From an uncultured Coriobacteriaceae bacterium (GTDB lineage Bacteria; Actinomycetota; Coriobacteriia; Coriobacteriales; Eggerthellaceae): a stretch of 8,838 nt of DNA. Of this stretch, positions 1 to 7,047 are shown piece by piece (the stretch's first letter is position 1; each line of letters opens with the position of its first letter). Location: the NCBI GenBank assembly GCA_900552365.1, contig URZP01000057.1, forward strand, positions 1 to 8,838. Reading direction: 5' to 3'. A program made the position numbers and the translations under genes. Below the pieces are notes generated by a model. That model worked only from the letters and a program-made list of their open reading frames with translations, was not told where the DNA came from and searched no databases.

Positions 1-293
1 CGACGCAGGCCACGCGCGTTCTCGTCGTCCATATAGACAATGTGGTCCCAGTCGCCATACTCCGCGCGACGCACCTGACGTGCGCGATGTGCGACGACGG
101 GAATCCCGACCTCGCGTAGCTTGGCAACGGTACCGTGGTGTGGCGGGTTGCCGATCTCCTCGGTCGAGGTCGCAGCGGAATCAACGACAAACTCGCCCGC
201 GCGCCCGGCGCGCCGCACCAGCTCGGTAAACACCGACTCGGCCATCGTCGAGCGGCAGATGTTCCCATAGCAGATAAACAGTACGCGTTGCAC
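1..293 (-). CDS. Low-molecular-weight protein-tyrosine phosphatase, C-terminus outside window
   Basis: This is the first 97 codons of a cytoplasmic low-molecular-weight phosphotyrosine phosphatase (arsenate-reductase-like fold), read from the reverse complement. The start is GTG at 293, with AAAGG nine bases upstream; no ATG gives this frame. The protein opens MQRVLFICYGNICRSTMAE. This contains the family P-loop C-x5-R, with the nucleophile at Cys8 and the phosphate-binding Arg14-Ser15. Further along, the segment around residues 74-95 (ARQVRR, then DHIVYMDDENARGL) matches the conserved region of the family. The general-acid Asp loop near the C-terminus lies beyond base 1. Such enzymes hydrolyse phosphotyrosine, often next to tyrosine kinases, but the partner cannot be seen here. 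It follows the rpiR gene in the same direction after a 60-base gap, and nothing links it to the sugar genes. Family assignment is strong; the physiological substrate is unknown. Confidence 0.9.
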   Translation of the reverse strand, partial: MQRVLFICYGNICRSTMAESVFTELVRRAGRAGEFVVDSAATSTEEIGNPPHHGTVAKLREVGIPVVAHRARQVRRAEYGDWDHIVYMDDENARGLR

Positions 294-353
294 AGGACGA
301 TACCTTTCATATAGAAGGCTGCTAAAGAGTCGAAGCCGGGCGCATGCCAAGTT

Positions 354-1103
354 TTATTTCTTGGCCAGTTTGAAGTAGCGCTCAAAAATCAATTCGAAAA
401 CGTAATAGAACATCAATCGACTGTCGAGGTCCATGCTGCCCAAGCGGATTTCTTTTTGCACGGTGTAGATAGGGTAGTCGGCTAGTTTCGAGAGAGAATT
501 TCGAGAAAAGCCGGTGAGCGTGACGACCTTGCATCCGCGCGTTTTGGCTATCGATGTGGCATCAATAGACACCTGCGTCTCGCCGCTTACGGAAACGCTG
601 AAGACCAGGTCGTTTTTGCCGAGGAGTTCTGCGTAATGCCTCATGACGTGGCGTTCACTGAGCGTGTCGGTGTTCTTGCCCATAATCTTGAGCTTTTCAG
701 CCATCTCAAGGCACGGGTACTTCGAAAAGCCCGAGCAGAAGAACACGATATGCGAGGCGTCTTGGATAAGACTCACAACCGAATCGATGACCCGGTCGTT
801 AAGCAGATCTTTGGTCTGTACGAGCTGGGTATCAAGAGGAAGTGCCTCGATAGTGAATCGATTGCGGTCGAGCGAGGCGGAATACGATTGTTTGAGCTCC
901 GTAAACCCCGAGAAGCCAAGCTTGTGGGCAAGCCTGACGATTGTATTGGGAGCGACGAAGAACCGTTCAGCAACGCTCTTAAGCGTGACATCGTCAATAT
1001 CATCACGCAGCTCGATGATGTAGCGCATGATCTCGCCTTCGAGATCGTTGAGCTTGCTCTCGCCAGCTCGCACATGATCATAAAAAGATTCTTGATCTTT
1101 CAT
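354..1103 (-). CDS. RpiR/MurR-family transcriptional regulator with SIS domain (regulator A)
   Basis: A 249-residue DNA-binding regulator. The N-terminal RpiR-type helix-turn-helix spans about residues 15-75, with the recognition region at 40-64 (TLKSVAERF, then PNTIVRLAHKLGF). A C-terminal SIS sugar-phosphate-binding domain spans about 105-230 and carries the phosphate-loop motif SVSGET at 171-176. Length is slightly under the usual 270-290. I chose ATG at 1103 because the RpiR fold begins just after it. The frame stays open upstream to a GTG at 1283, but those 60 extra residues do not look like RpiR sequence and would cover the divergent control region. GAGGGG lies about 12 bases before the chosen ATG, a rather long spacing. 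The gene is divergent from the GH4-PTS pair that starts at 1402, the classic position for a local regulator. The effector is probably a sugar phosphate made by that pathway; whether it represses or activates cannot be read from sequence. Confidence 0.88.
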   Translation of the reverse strand: MKDQESFYDHVRAGESKLNDLEGEIMRYIIELRDDIDDVTLKSVAERFFVAPNTIVRLAHKLGFSGFTELKQSYSASLDRNRFTIEALPLDTQLVQTKDLLNDRVIDSVVSLIQDASHIVFFCSGFSKYPCLEMAEKLKIMGKNTDTLSERHVMRHYAELLGKNDLVFSVSVSGETQVSIDATSIAKTRGCKVVTLTGFSRNSLSKLADYPIYTVQKEIRLGSMDLDSRLMFYYVFELIFERYFKLAKK

Positions 1104-1192
1104 AAGATGTTTCAGCCCCTCGCACCTCGTCGTATATATGGTACCGCTTTGTGTTGCCAGGTGAGAAATCGGTAATCGGTCAAGATTGCCTA

Positions 1193-1211
1193 TTGCCCAT
1201 GAACTGGGCAA
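1193..1211. promoter_or_regulatory. Palindrome TTGCCCA-N5-TGGGCAA, candidate operator in divergent region
   Basis: A perfect 7-bp inverted repeat (arms 1193-1199 and 1205-1211, 5-base spacer) lies 89 bases upstream of the rpiR start and 190 bases upstream of the GH4 start. Dyads of this size in a divergent intergenic region are typical binding sites for dimeric regulators, so it may be the site for regulator A. No T-run follows on either strand, so a terminator is unlikely. I see no second copy in the window. Protein assignment is inference. Confidence 0.45.
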
Positions 1212-1227
1212 ACGTGCGTGTCTGCCT

Positions 1228-1241
1228 ACACATATCTGTGT
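1228..1241. promoter_or_regulatory. Short palindrome ACACA-N4-TGTGT, possible second regulator site
   Basis: A perfect 5-bp inverted repeat with a 4-base spacer (TATC) lies 16 bases beyond the TTGCCCA dyad in the same divergent region. Such a short dyad can arise by chance. It is recorded because it sits in the only control region available to module A. I found no convincing -35/-10 pair for the GH4 gene between 1211 and 1388, so the promoter position remains unresolved. Confidence 0.2.
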
Positions 1242-1401
1242 TGTGAGCGAAATCATGTGTCCCCGTTTCGCATTGGCCCACACGGAGACTCTCAGATGAC
1301 CTTATGTCGCAAAATATCAATCGAAACGAAGCAAGCCGAGGACAACCGCGGAGCCCAAGGTCTTCGAGAACACCGATCAGCCAACCCTGGAGGGACGGAA
1401 C

Positions 1402-2727
1402 ATGAAGGATAAGCTCAATATTGTGATCGTTGGCGGCGGCTCCACGTGGTGCCCTGGCATTCTTAAAGCCCTGACCAAGCACATGGACATTCTGCCGCTG
1501 AACCGCGTGATGCTCTATGACATCGATGCCGAGCGTCAGCGTCCGATCGGCGAGTTTGGCAAGATCCTCTTCGCCGAGGAGGAGCCCGGTGTGGAGTTTG
1601 GTTACACCACCGATAAGGACGAGGCTTACACCGACGTCGACTTTGTGCTCTGCCAGATTCGTACCGGCGGCTACGAGATGCGTAGCAAGGACGAGAAGAT
1701 TCCGCTGCATATGGGAATCATCGGCCAGGAAACGGTGGGCCCTGGCGGCATGGCTTACGGTATGCGCTCCATGCATGACATGGTTGAGATCGTCAACGAC
1801 GTTCGCGCTCATAGCCCGGAGGCGTGGATTATCAACTACACCAACCCGGCTGCTATTGTGGCATATGGTCTCGAGCGCGTCCTGCCCGATGAGCATCGCG
1901 TCCTCAACATCTGCGATCAGCCCGTCAACCTCATGCGCTCTTACGGCCGCCTGCTCGGTCGCGATATGAGCAAGACGGAGCCCGTGTACTTTGGTCTCAA
2001 TCACTTCGGTTGGTTCAAGCACATCTACGATGAAGAGGGCCATGACCTCGTCCCGCAGATTAAGGAGTACACGGAGAAGAACGGCTTCCTTCCTGCCGAT
2101 GCCGAGCAGCGTGACCAGTCCTGGCTCGACACCTACGCCATGGTCAAGGACATGCTCGAGGACTTCCCCGACTATCTGCCCAACACTTATCTGCAGTACT
2201 ATCTGTATCCCGAGTACAAGGTCGCTCACCTCGACCCCGACTACACTCGTTCCGACGAGGTTATCAACGGTCGTGAGAAGCGCGTGTTCGCCGAGTGCGA
2301 GCGTGTTGCCAAAGTCGGCACCGCAAAGAACTCCTCGGTTGTGCAGAACGATGCTCATGGCGATATGATCGTGGAAATCACCTCGGCCATTTATCGCAAC
2401 ACCAATAAGACCTTCATTGTCATCGTGCCCAATAACGGCATTATCGAGGGTATGCCCGATGACGCCATGGTCGAGGTCGCGGCAAGCGTGGGCGCCAATG
2501 GCCCGCAGCCCTATGCTGTTGGCAAGATCGGCACCTTCTATCGCGGCCTTATGGAGAACCAGTACGCCTATGAGCGTCTGACTGTTGAGGCTTGGATGGA
2601 GGGTTCCTACGAGAAGGCCCTGCAGGCACTCACGCTTAATCGTCTGGTCGGTGACGCAAAGAAGGCGCGCAAGGTGCTCGATAAGCTCATTGAGGCCAAT
2701 AAGGATTACTGGCCGGAGCTTAAGTAA
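1402..2727 (+). CDS. GH4 family 6-phospho-glucosidase, CDQP active-site variant (module A)
   Basis: A 441-residue cytoplasmic glycosidase of family GH4, close in length and layout to the 6-phospho-alpha-glucosidases GlvA and MalH. These enzymes use NAD+ and a divalent metal (usually Mn2+) in a redox-elimination mechanism to split a 6-phosphorylated disaccharide. Visible here: the Rossmann NAD motif GGGST at 11-15; QET at 109-111; the metal and catalytic Cys171-Asp172; the metal-binding His201 in FGLNHFGW; and NTYLQYYL at 261-268, which holds the likely catalytic tyrosine. The ATG is set by GGAGGG seven bases upstream. The oddity is CDQP at 171-174, where alpha-type enzymes have CDMP; Val112 also replaces the Cys seen in the module B copy (QETC). 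Substrate preference may therefore differ from maltose 6-phosphate. It is the first gene of an operon with the PTS permease 82 bases downstream. Family is certain; exact substrate is not. Confidence 0.9.
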   Translation: MKDKLNIVIVGGGSTWCPGILKALTKHMDILPLNRVMLYDIDAERQRPIGEFGKILFAEEEPGVEFGYTTDKDEAYTDVDFVLCQIRTGGYEMRSKDEKIPLHMGIIGQETVGPGGMAYGMRSMHDMVEIVNDVRAHSPEAWIINYTNPAAIVAYGLERVLPDEHRVLNICDQPVNLMRSYGRLLGRDMSKTEPVYFGLNHFGWFKHIYDEEGHDLVPQIKEYTEKNGFLPADAEQRDQSWLDTYAMVKDMLEDFPDYLPNTYLQYYLYPEYKVAHLDPDYTRSDEVINGREKRVFAECERVAKVGTAKNSSVVQNDAHGDMIVEITSAIYRNTNKTFIVIVPNNGIIEGMPDDAMVEVAASVGANGPQPYAVGKIGTFYRGLMENQYAYERLTVEAWMEGSYEKALQALTLNRLVGDAKKARKVLDKLIEANKDYWPELK

Positions 2728-2756
2728 CTAGTTCCATAGCGCTTGACAACTGTTAT

Positions 2757-2795
2757 GGGGCGTGTGGGTTGTAGAACTGCACGCCCCGTTTCTTT
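2757..2795 (+). terminator. Terminator-like hairpin between GH4 and PTS genes of module A
   Basis: GGGGCGTG (2757-2764) pairs perfectly with CACGCCCC (2780-2787). Inside, GGTT (2767-2770) can pair with AACT (2775-2778, one G-U) around a GTAG loop. TTTCTTT follows at 2789-2795. This is the layout of an intrinsic terminator, yet it lies between two genes that should be co-transcribed, only 14 bases before the permease ATG. It may reduce read-through, act as a regulated attenuator, or protect the upstream mRNA. A TTGACA at 2743-2748 lacks a matching -10, so I do not call a separate permease promoter. Confidence 0.55.
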
Positions 2796-2809
2796 AAGAG
2801 GGGTATCCC

Positions 2810-4372
2810 ATGAACAAAGATGAGCTGCTGGCAAAGTTCCAGCGCCTGGGCAAAGTCCTCATGACGCCTGTCCTGATCCTGCCAATCGCCGGCATCCTTC
2901 AGGGCTTTGGTAATGCCTTTACCAGCCCCACCCTTACGGCAGCTGTTCCCTGGCTTGCTGCTCCGGGCTTTGCGATTTTCTTTTCGATTCTCAAGGCCGC
3001 AGCCGGCATCGTTATGAACGACATCCCGGTTATCTTCTCGATTTGTCTCGCCTATGGCTTCGCCAAGTCCGAGAAGGCTACCGCGGCGCTTTGTGGCTTT
3101 TTGGGCTACATGTGCATGAACTCCGTGATGGGCACATTCCTTACGGCGACTGGCGTTATCGATCCCGCGAATCTTACGACGGGCCAGAGCACAATCCTCG
3201 GTATCACCACGCTCGACACTGGCGTTATCGGCGGTCTTCTGGTGGGTGCAATCGTCGCATGGTTGCATAACCGTTACTACAAGATTGAGCTGCCTGCCGT
3301 GTTCTCCATCTTCAACGGCACGCGCTTTATCCCGGCGGTGACGCTGCTCTCATGCAGCATCCTCGCATTGGTCATGTCCTTTGTTTTCCCGTTTATTCAG
3401 AACGCTCTCGGCGCACTGTCCGAGTTCATCAAGACTACGGGTGCCTTTGGTGCATTTGTCTACGGCGCCGGCGAGCGCATGCTCCTGCCTTTTGGCCTGC
3501 ATCACTTTGTCTATTTGCCGTTCTTCTTCACGTCGCTCGGTGGCGTCGAGACCATCGACGGCCAGACTGTTCAGGGCGCTATCAATATCTACAACGCGAT
3601 CCTGGGCTCTCCCAGCACGCCGTTTAACATTGAGGTCAGCCGTTTTGTCATGAACGGCAAGGTTATCTTCGCCATGTTCGGCCTGCCCGGCGCTGCACTC
3701 GCCTTCTACAAGACGGCACTTCCCAAGAACAAGAAGAAGACCGCAGCGCTCATGATCGCCATCGTGGTGCCTTGCATCCTCTCCGGCATTACCGAGCCGC
3801 TCGAGTACTCCTTCCTGTTTATCGCGCCCATCCTCTACGTGTTCCACGCCCTCATGGCTGGTCTTGCCTATGCGCTGACCTATATCCTGCAGTTCAACGT
3901 GGCCGGTTCCGCATCCTTTGGCGGCCCGCTCCTGTCGTTGATCTTTAATGGCATTATGGGTGCAGCCAAGGGCTCCAACTGGCAGGTTATCCTGTTCCTC
4001 GGCCCCATCTACTTCGTGGCGTACTACTTCGTCTTCAAGTTCATCATTCTTAAGAAGGGCCTTAAGACCCCCGGCCGCGAGGAAGAGTCCGACGATGAGG
4101 CCGAAAAGGCTCCCAAGACCGTGATCAGCGACCTCATTCCCGCCATCGTTGAGGCAGTGGGCGGCGACAACAACATTAAGTCTGTCGAGGCCTGCTTCAC
4201 CCGTCTGCGCATCCAGCTCAATGACTGTGACAAGGTGGTTGATGACGCCGAGTTTACCGAAAAGCTCGAAGCGCGTGGCATCGTGCATGTCAACGGCGGC
4301 GTGCAGATTGTCTACGGTAACATGGCATCTAACTACGCAACTCAGATGCGCGAGCTGCTGGGTATGGAGTAA
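2810..4372 (+). CDS. MalX-like PTS permease, EIICB, maltose/alpha-glucoside type (module A)
   Basis: A 520-residue membrane protein of the glucose-superfamily PTS that imports a sugar and phosphorylates it. EIIC fills about residues 1-415 and has many hydrophobic helices. It carries NGTRFIPAV at 169-177, GERMLLPFGLHH at 221-232 and the sugar-site motif GITEPLEYSF at 326-335. A charged linker (about 419-436, acidic EEESDDEAE) leads to EIIB at about 437-520, with the phosphorylated cysteine Cys462 in EACFTRLR. Wording such as GLPGAALAFY and LKTPGRE resembles E. coli MalX (maltose/glucose) more than B. subtilis MalP. No EIIA domain is fused and none is encoded in this window, so a separate EIIA must supply the phosphate. 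The start is supported by AGAGGGG six bases upstream. It follows GH4-A and supplies its phosphorylated substrate. The class is secure; sugar identity is inferred from the GH4 partner. Confidence 0.92.
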   Translation: MNKDELLAKFQRLGKVLMTPVLILPIAGILQGFGNAFTSPTLTAAVPWLAAPGFAIFFSILKAAAGIVMNDIPVIFSICLAYGFAKSEKATAALCGFLGYMCMNSVMGTFLTATGVIDPANLTTGQSTILGITTLDTGVIGGLLVGAIVAWLHNRYYKIELPAVFSIFNGTRFIPAVTLLSCSILALVMSFVFPFIQNALGALSEFIKTTGAFGAFVYGAGERMLLPFGLHHFVYLPFFFTSLGGVETIDGQTVQGAINIYNAILGSPSTPFNIEVSRFVMNGKVIFAMFGLPGAALAFYKTALPKNKKKTAALMIAIVVPCILSGITEPLEYSFLFIAPILYVFHALMAGLAYALTYILQFNVAGSASFGGPLLSLIFNGIMGAAKGSNWQVILFLGPIYFVAYYFVFKFIILKKGLKTPGREEESDDEAEKAPKTVISDLIPAIVEAVGGDNNIKSVEACFTRLRIQLNDCDKVVDDAEFTEKLEARGIVHVNGGVQIVYGNMASNYATQMRELLGME

Positions 4373-4400
4373 ACGCCTCAAACACACGATCAAGATTAAT

Positions 4401-4448
4401 ACAGGCCGGCGTCCGATTCTACAATCGGGCGCCGGCCTGTGCTGTTTT
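4401..4448 (+). terminator. Strong intrinsic terminator after module A
   Basis: Arms 4401-4418 and 4423-4440 form an 18-bp GC-rich stem around the loop CTAC, followed by GCTGTTTT. The single non-Watson-Crick position (T4412 opposite G4429) is a G-U pair in plus-strand RNA but an A-C mismatch in minus-strand RNA. The hairpin is therefore built to stop the module A transcript. It begins 28 bases after the permease stop and lies between convergent genes; the minus side has only a weak T-run (ATTAATCTT), so it may act weakly on regulator B transcripts too. Confidence 0.88.
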
Positions 4449-4564
4449 GGGGCGAATGGGCAAGTGCATGACGTGCTCGCTGCTCTCTTTTGGCACTGCC
4501 TATCGTGTGCTCGGGCGCCTTGCAACGGTGAGGTGCGTCCTTTTCAGTCCTAGTGTGTTTACGG

Positions 4565-5365
4565 CTAGCGCTGCGCCCGAAGTCGATTTGCACAGCTGAT
4601 ATACAGAGCGTTAACCGCGCTTTGTAGGCTCATGCCCTCAACCAAGGCGGTCGAGTACTCGCTGATTGACTCCGCGCTCACGGGTAGCAAGAGCTCGCGC
4701 GCCCCGTTGTTATCGAATGTCATGTTGCTCGATATCCAAATAACGCGGCAACCTCGCCGCTTGGCCTCAACGTAAAGATTGAAGATATGGCTCGTCTTCC
4801 CTGAGAACGATACAAAGATGGCTAGATCGTCGGGTTGGAGCAGACAGAGCGACGTCTCCTGTCCCTTGACGGAGCCAAATGAGAAGCACAGTCGGTTTAC
4901 GCGGCTCAGCTTTTCGCAGAGTGAGCGGGCGACGAGATTGGAGAATGAGCTTCCGTATACGTAGACATTTTGCGCATCGAGAAGCCAGTCAACGGCCCGC
5001 TCGAGTCGATCTTCAGCGAGCAGGCGTTTTGTTTCAAGCAAAGAGGTCTCTACGATATCGAAATACCAGGGTATATCGATTTGCTTATGAGCCCTTGCCT
5101 CGGTTGTCTCACGCTGGAGCCAAGCGTTGAAGTCGTCAACTTGCTCTTTGAACGATCGAAAGCTCGAGCCGTTTACGCGCCTGCAGAAGCGCGAGATGGT
5201 CGCGGGCGATGTATTGCACGCGCGGGCAAGTTCTTCTATTGAGAGCTCTGGGACCTCGTCGTGATGGGAAAGGGCGTAGAGTGCGATGTGGGCGTCAAGG
5301 CTGCCGCCCTTCTCGACGTCTTCGATACAAGACCTGAGGTTCGAATAGACCTCGTACATCGACAT
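4565..5365 (-). CDS. RpiR/MurR-family transcriptional regulator with SIS domain (regulator B)
   Basis: A 266-residue regulator. The N-terminal helix-turn-helix is at about residues 25-80, with the core IEELARACNTSPATISRF at 43-60. The SIS domain is at about 128-250, with VYGSSFSN near 136-143 and the phosphate-loop motif SFSGKT at 186-191. Two ATGs are close together (5365 and 5359); the first is preferred because GGAG sits eight bases before it. It is only distantly similar to regulator A, so it is unlikely to be a recent duplicate. It lies last in the module B direction, 77 bases after the PTS gene, and a hairpin fills most of that gap. It is probably expressed by read-through or from a promoter I cannot identify. 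It likely controls module B in response to a sugar phosphate. Confidence 0.88.
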   Translation of the reverse strand: MSMYEVYSNLRSCIEDVEKGGSLDAHIALYALSHHDEVPELSIEELARACNTSPATISRFCRRVNGSSFRSFKEQVDDFNAWLQRETTEARAHKQIDIPWYFDIVETSLLETKRLLAEDRLERAVDWLLDAQNVYVYGSSFSNLVARSLCEKLSRVNRLCFSFGSVKGQETSLCLLQPDDLAIFVSFSGKTSHIFNLYVEAKRRGCRVIWISSNMTFDNNGARELLLPVSAESISEYSTALVEGMSLQSAVNALYISCANRLRAQR

Positions 5366-5377
5366 TCAAATCACTCC

Positions 5378-5420
5378 AAACAATAATGCTCCGGAGCGGA
5401 TATGCCATCTCCGGAGCATT
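5378..5420 (-). terminator. Perfect 12-bp hairpin between PTS gene and regulator B
   Basis: AATGCTCCGGAG (5385-5396) and CTCCGGAGCATT (5409-5420) are exact inverted repeats around a 12-base loop. On the minus strand the stem is followed by ATTGTTT, a short T-rich tail consistent with an intrinsic terminator for the module B permease, whose stop is 22 bases before the stem. The tail runs directly into GGAG (5374-5377), the ribosome binding site of regulator B, so the element could also control synthesis of that regulator. No T-run exists on the plus side. Confidence 0.7.
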
Positions 5421-5442
5421 GTGGTGAAGCTATGGGACGGAT

Positions 5443-7023
5443 TTATTCCATGCCCAAGTATTCTCTCATTTCGACTTTGTAGACAGAAGCTTTATTGCCG
5501 TAAACGATCTGAACACCGCCGCCAACGTGCACGATGGCGCTGGCGCCGAGGTCTTTGGTGAAGACGCTATCGTCCTTGACCAGGGCGGTGTCTTTGAGGC
5601 TGAGCCTCAGGCGGGTGAAGCAGGCGTTGACACCCGAGATGTTATCGGCGCCGCCCACGGCTTCCACGATCTGCGGGATGAGGTCGCTTACCTGGACAGG
5701 TGCTTTGGGGTCGATGGCCGACGTGTCATCCGCTGTCTGCGTGTCATCATCCTCGCGGCCCGGGGTTTTGAGGTCAAATTTCTTGATAAAGGTGCGGAAC
5801 AGCACGTAATAGATCCCGAAGTAAGCGATGCCGAGCGGAATAAGCCAGAACCAGTTGGAGCCTTTGTCGGCGTTCATGATGCCGTTGAAGATCCACGAGA
5901 GGAGCGGTCCGCCGAAGGCGGAAGGCCCGGGCACATTGAACTGTACCAGGTAGGTGAGTACATACGCGATGCCGCACAGCAGGGCGTGGACCACGTAGAG
6001 TACGGGCGCTACAAAGAGGAAGGAGTACTCGAGCGGTTCGGTTATGCCCATGATGGCGGCCGGAATGACGGCGGCGATCATGAGGGAGCCGACCTTCTTT
6101 TTATTCTCGGGACGGGCACAGTGGTAGATGGCGAGCGCCGCTGCGGGCAGGCCGCACATGGCGAACAGCACCTTGCCGTTCATGACGTATTTTGAGATGT
6201 CGATGTCGTACATCATGCCGGGCGTGTTGAGCATGGCGTTGTAGATGTTGACAGCGCCCTCGACGGTCTGGCCGTCAACCTGGATGCTACCGCCCAGAGA
6301 AGTGAAGAAAAACGGCAGGTAGATGAAATGGTGCAGGCCGAAGGGCAGAAGCATGCGCTCGGAGAAGCCATAGATGAACGCGCCAAACACCCCGGTGGAA
6401 TCGATGAGTGTCGAGGCGGCCTTTAGGCCGGTTTGCACAAACGGAAACACGAAGGCGAGCGCAACGCCCACTAGGCTCGCGAAAACGACGGTGAGGGCGG
6501 GGACGCAGCGTGTACCGTTGAAGATGCCGAGCACCGGCGGAAGCTGCACCTTATAGAATCGGTTGTGGATCCACGCGACTACCAAGCCGATGATGATGCC
6601 GCCGAATACGCCGGTGTCGAGTGTGGTTACGCCCAGGATGGCGTTCTGACCGGTCTGCAGGTTGGCGGGATCGATGATGCCCAGCAGGATAAGCAGCTGA
6701 CCCATGATCGTGTTCATGGTCATGTAGCCGATGAAGCCTGAGAGTGCGGCGGTCGCCTTCTCGGCCTTGGCGTAACCGTAGGCGATGCAGATCGCAAAGA
6801 GAACCGAGATGTTACCATTGATAACGTTGCCGGCTGCTTTGATGAGTGTGCTAAAGATCACCATCGGCTCGGTGCCCAAAAGCGGGCAGAGCGAGATGAG
6901 GTTAGCATTGGAAAGGGCGGAGCCCAGACCGACCAAAATGCCGGAAACGGGCAGGAGGAGGACCGGCGCCATGAGCACCTTGCCGAGTCTCTGGAACTCG
7001 CTGTAGAGCTTGCTTTCTTTCAT
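5443..7023 (-). CDS. MalX-like PTS permease, EIICB, maltose/alpha-glucoside type (module B)
   Basis: A 526-residue paralogue of the module A permease, aligned without gaps through the whole EIIC domain. It carries NGTRCVPAL at 169-177, SERMLLPFGLHH at 221-232, GITEPLEYSF at 326-335 and GLPAAALAIYHCARPENKKK at 291-310; the last strongly resembles E. coli MalX. The EIIC-EIIB linker (about 419-444) is six residues longer than in module A and is again acidic. The EIIB phosphocysteine is Cys468 in NACFTRLR. No EIIA domain is present. The ATG at 7023 has AAGGA about six bases upstream and lies only 24 bases after the GH4-B stop, so the two genes are probably translated from one message. Most substitutions in EIIC lie outside the shared motifs, for example around residues 40-75 and 245-275. 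Related but distinct sugar specificity is plausible. Confidence 0.92.
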   Translation of the reverse strand: MKESKLYSEFQRLGKVLMAPVLLLPVSGILVGLGSALSNANLISLCPLLGTEPMVIFSTLIKAAGNVINGNISVLFAICIAYGYAKAEKATAALSGFIGYMTMNTIMGQLLILLGIIDPANLQTGQNAILGVTTLDTGVFGGIIIGLVVAWIHNRFYKVQLPPVLGIFNGTRCVPALTVVFASLVGVALAFVFPFVQTGLKAASTLIDSTGVFGAFIYGFSERMLLPFGLHHFIYLPFFFTSLGGSIQVDGQTVEGAVNIYNAMLNTPGMMYDIDISKYVMNGKVLFAMCGLPAAALAIYHCARPENKKKVGSLMIAAVIPAAIMGITEPLEYSFLFVAPVLYVVHALLCGIAYVLTYLVQFNVPGPSAFGGPLLSWIFNGIMNADKGSNWFWLIPLGIAYFGIYYVLFRTFIKKFDLKTPGREDDDTQTADDTSAIDPKAPVQVSDLIPQIVEAVGGADNISGVNACFTRLRLSLKDTALVKDDSVFTKDLGASAIVHVGGGVQIVYGNKASVYKVEMREYLGME

Positions 7024-7047
7024 GATGTTCCTTCGATGCGCGGGGAG

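Noticed and set aside
1104..1283. N-terminal extension of regulator A to a GTG at 1283
   Set aside because: The added 60 residues do not match the RpiR family and would place coding sequence over the palindromes of the divergent control region.
1218..1412. A 64-codon frame ending just inside the GH4-A start, possible leader peptide
   Set aside because: GTG start without a convincing ribosome binding site, no run of regulatory codons and no gene-like composition. The GH4 gene has its own strong GGAGGG.
1180..2358. A 392-codon open frame antisense to GH4-A
   Set aside because: It lies opposite a well-supported enzyme gene. Long antisense frames arise here because the real genes avoid codons that read as stops on the other strand. 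The product resembles no protein family I know.
2743..2748. Exact TTGACA upstream of the module A permease
   Set aside because: No -10 like sequence occurs 16-19 bases downstream; that stretch is the GC-rich hairpin. It is most likely coincidental.
3350..4525. A 391-codon open frame antisense to the module A permease
   Set aside because: It is a shadow of the permease coding strand, crosses the terminator hairpin, and has an implausible His/Asp/Glu-rich composition.
4441..4564. Possible small gene or RNA between the module A terminator and the end of regulator B
   Set aside because: No convincing start with a ribosome binding site, no hairpin with a T-run and no recognisable motif in these 124 bases.
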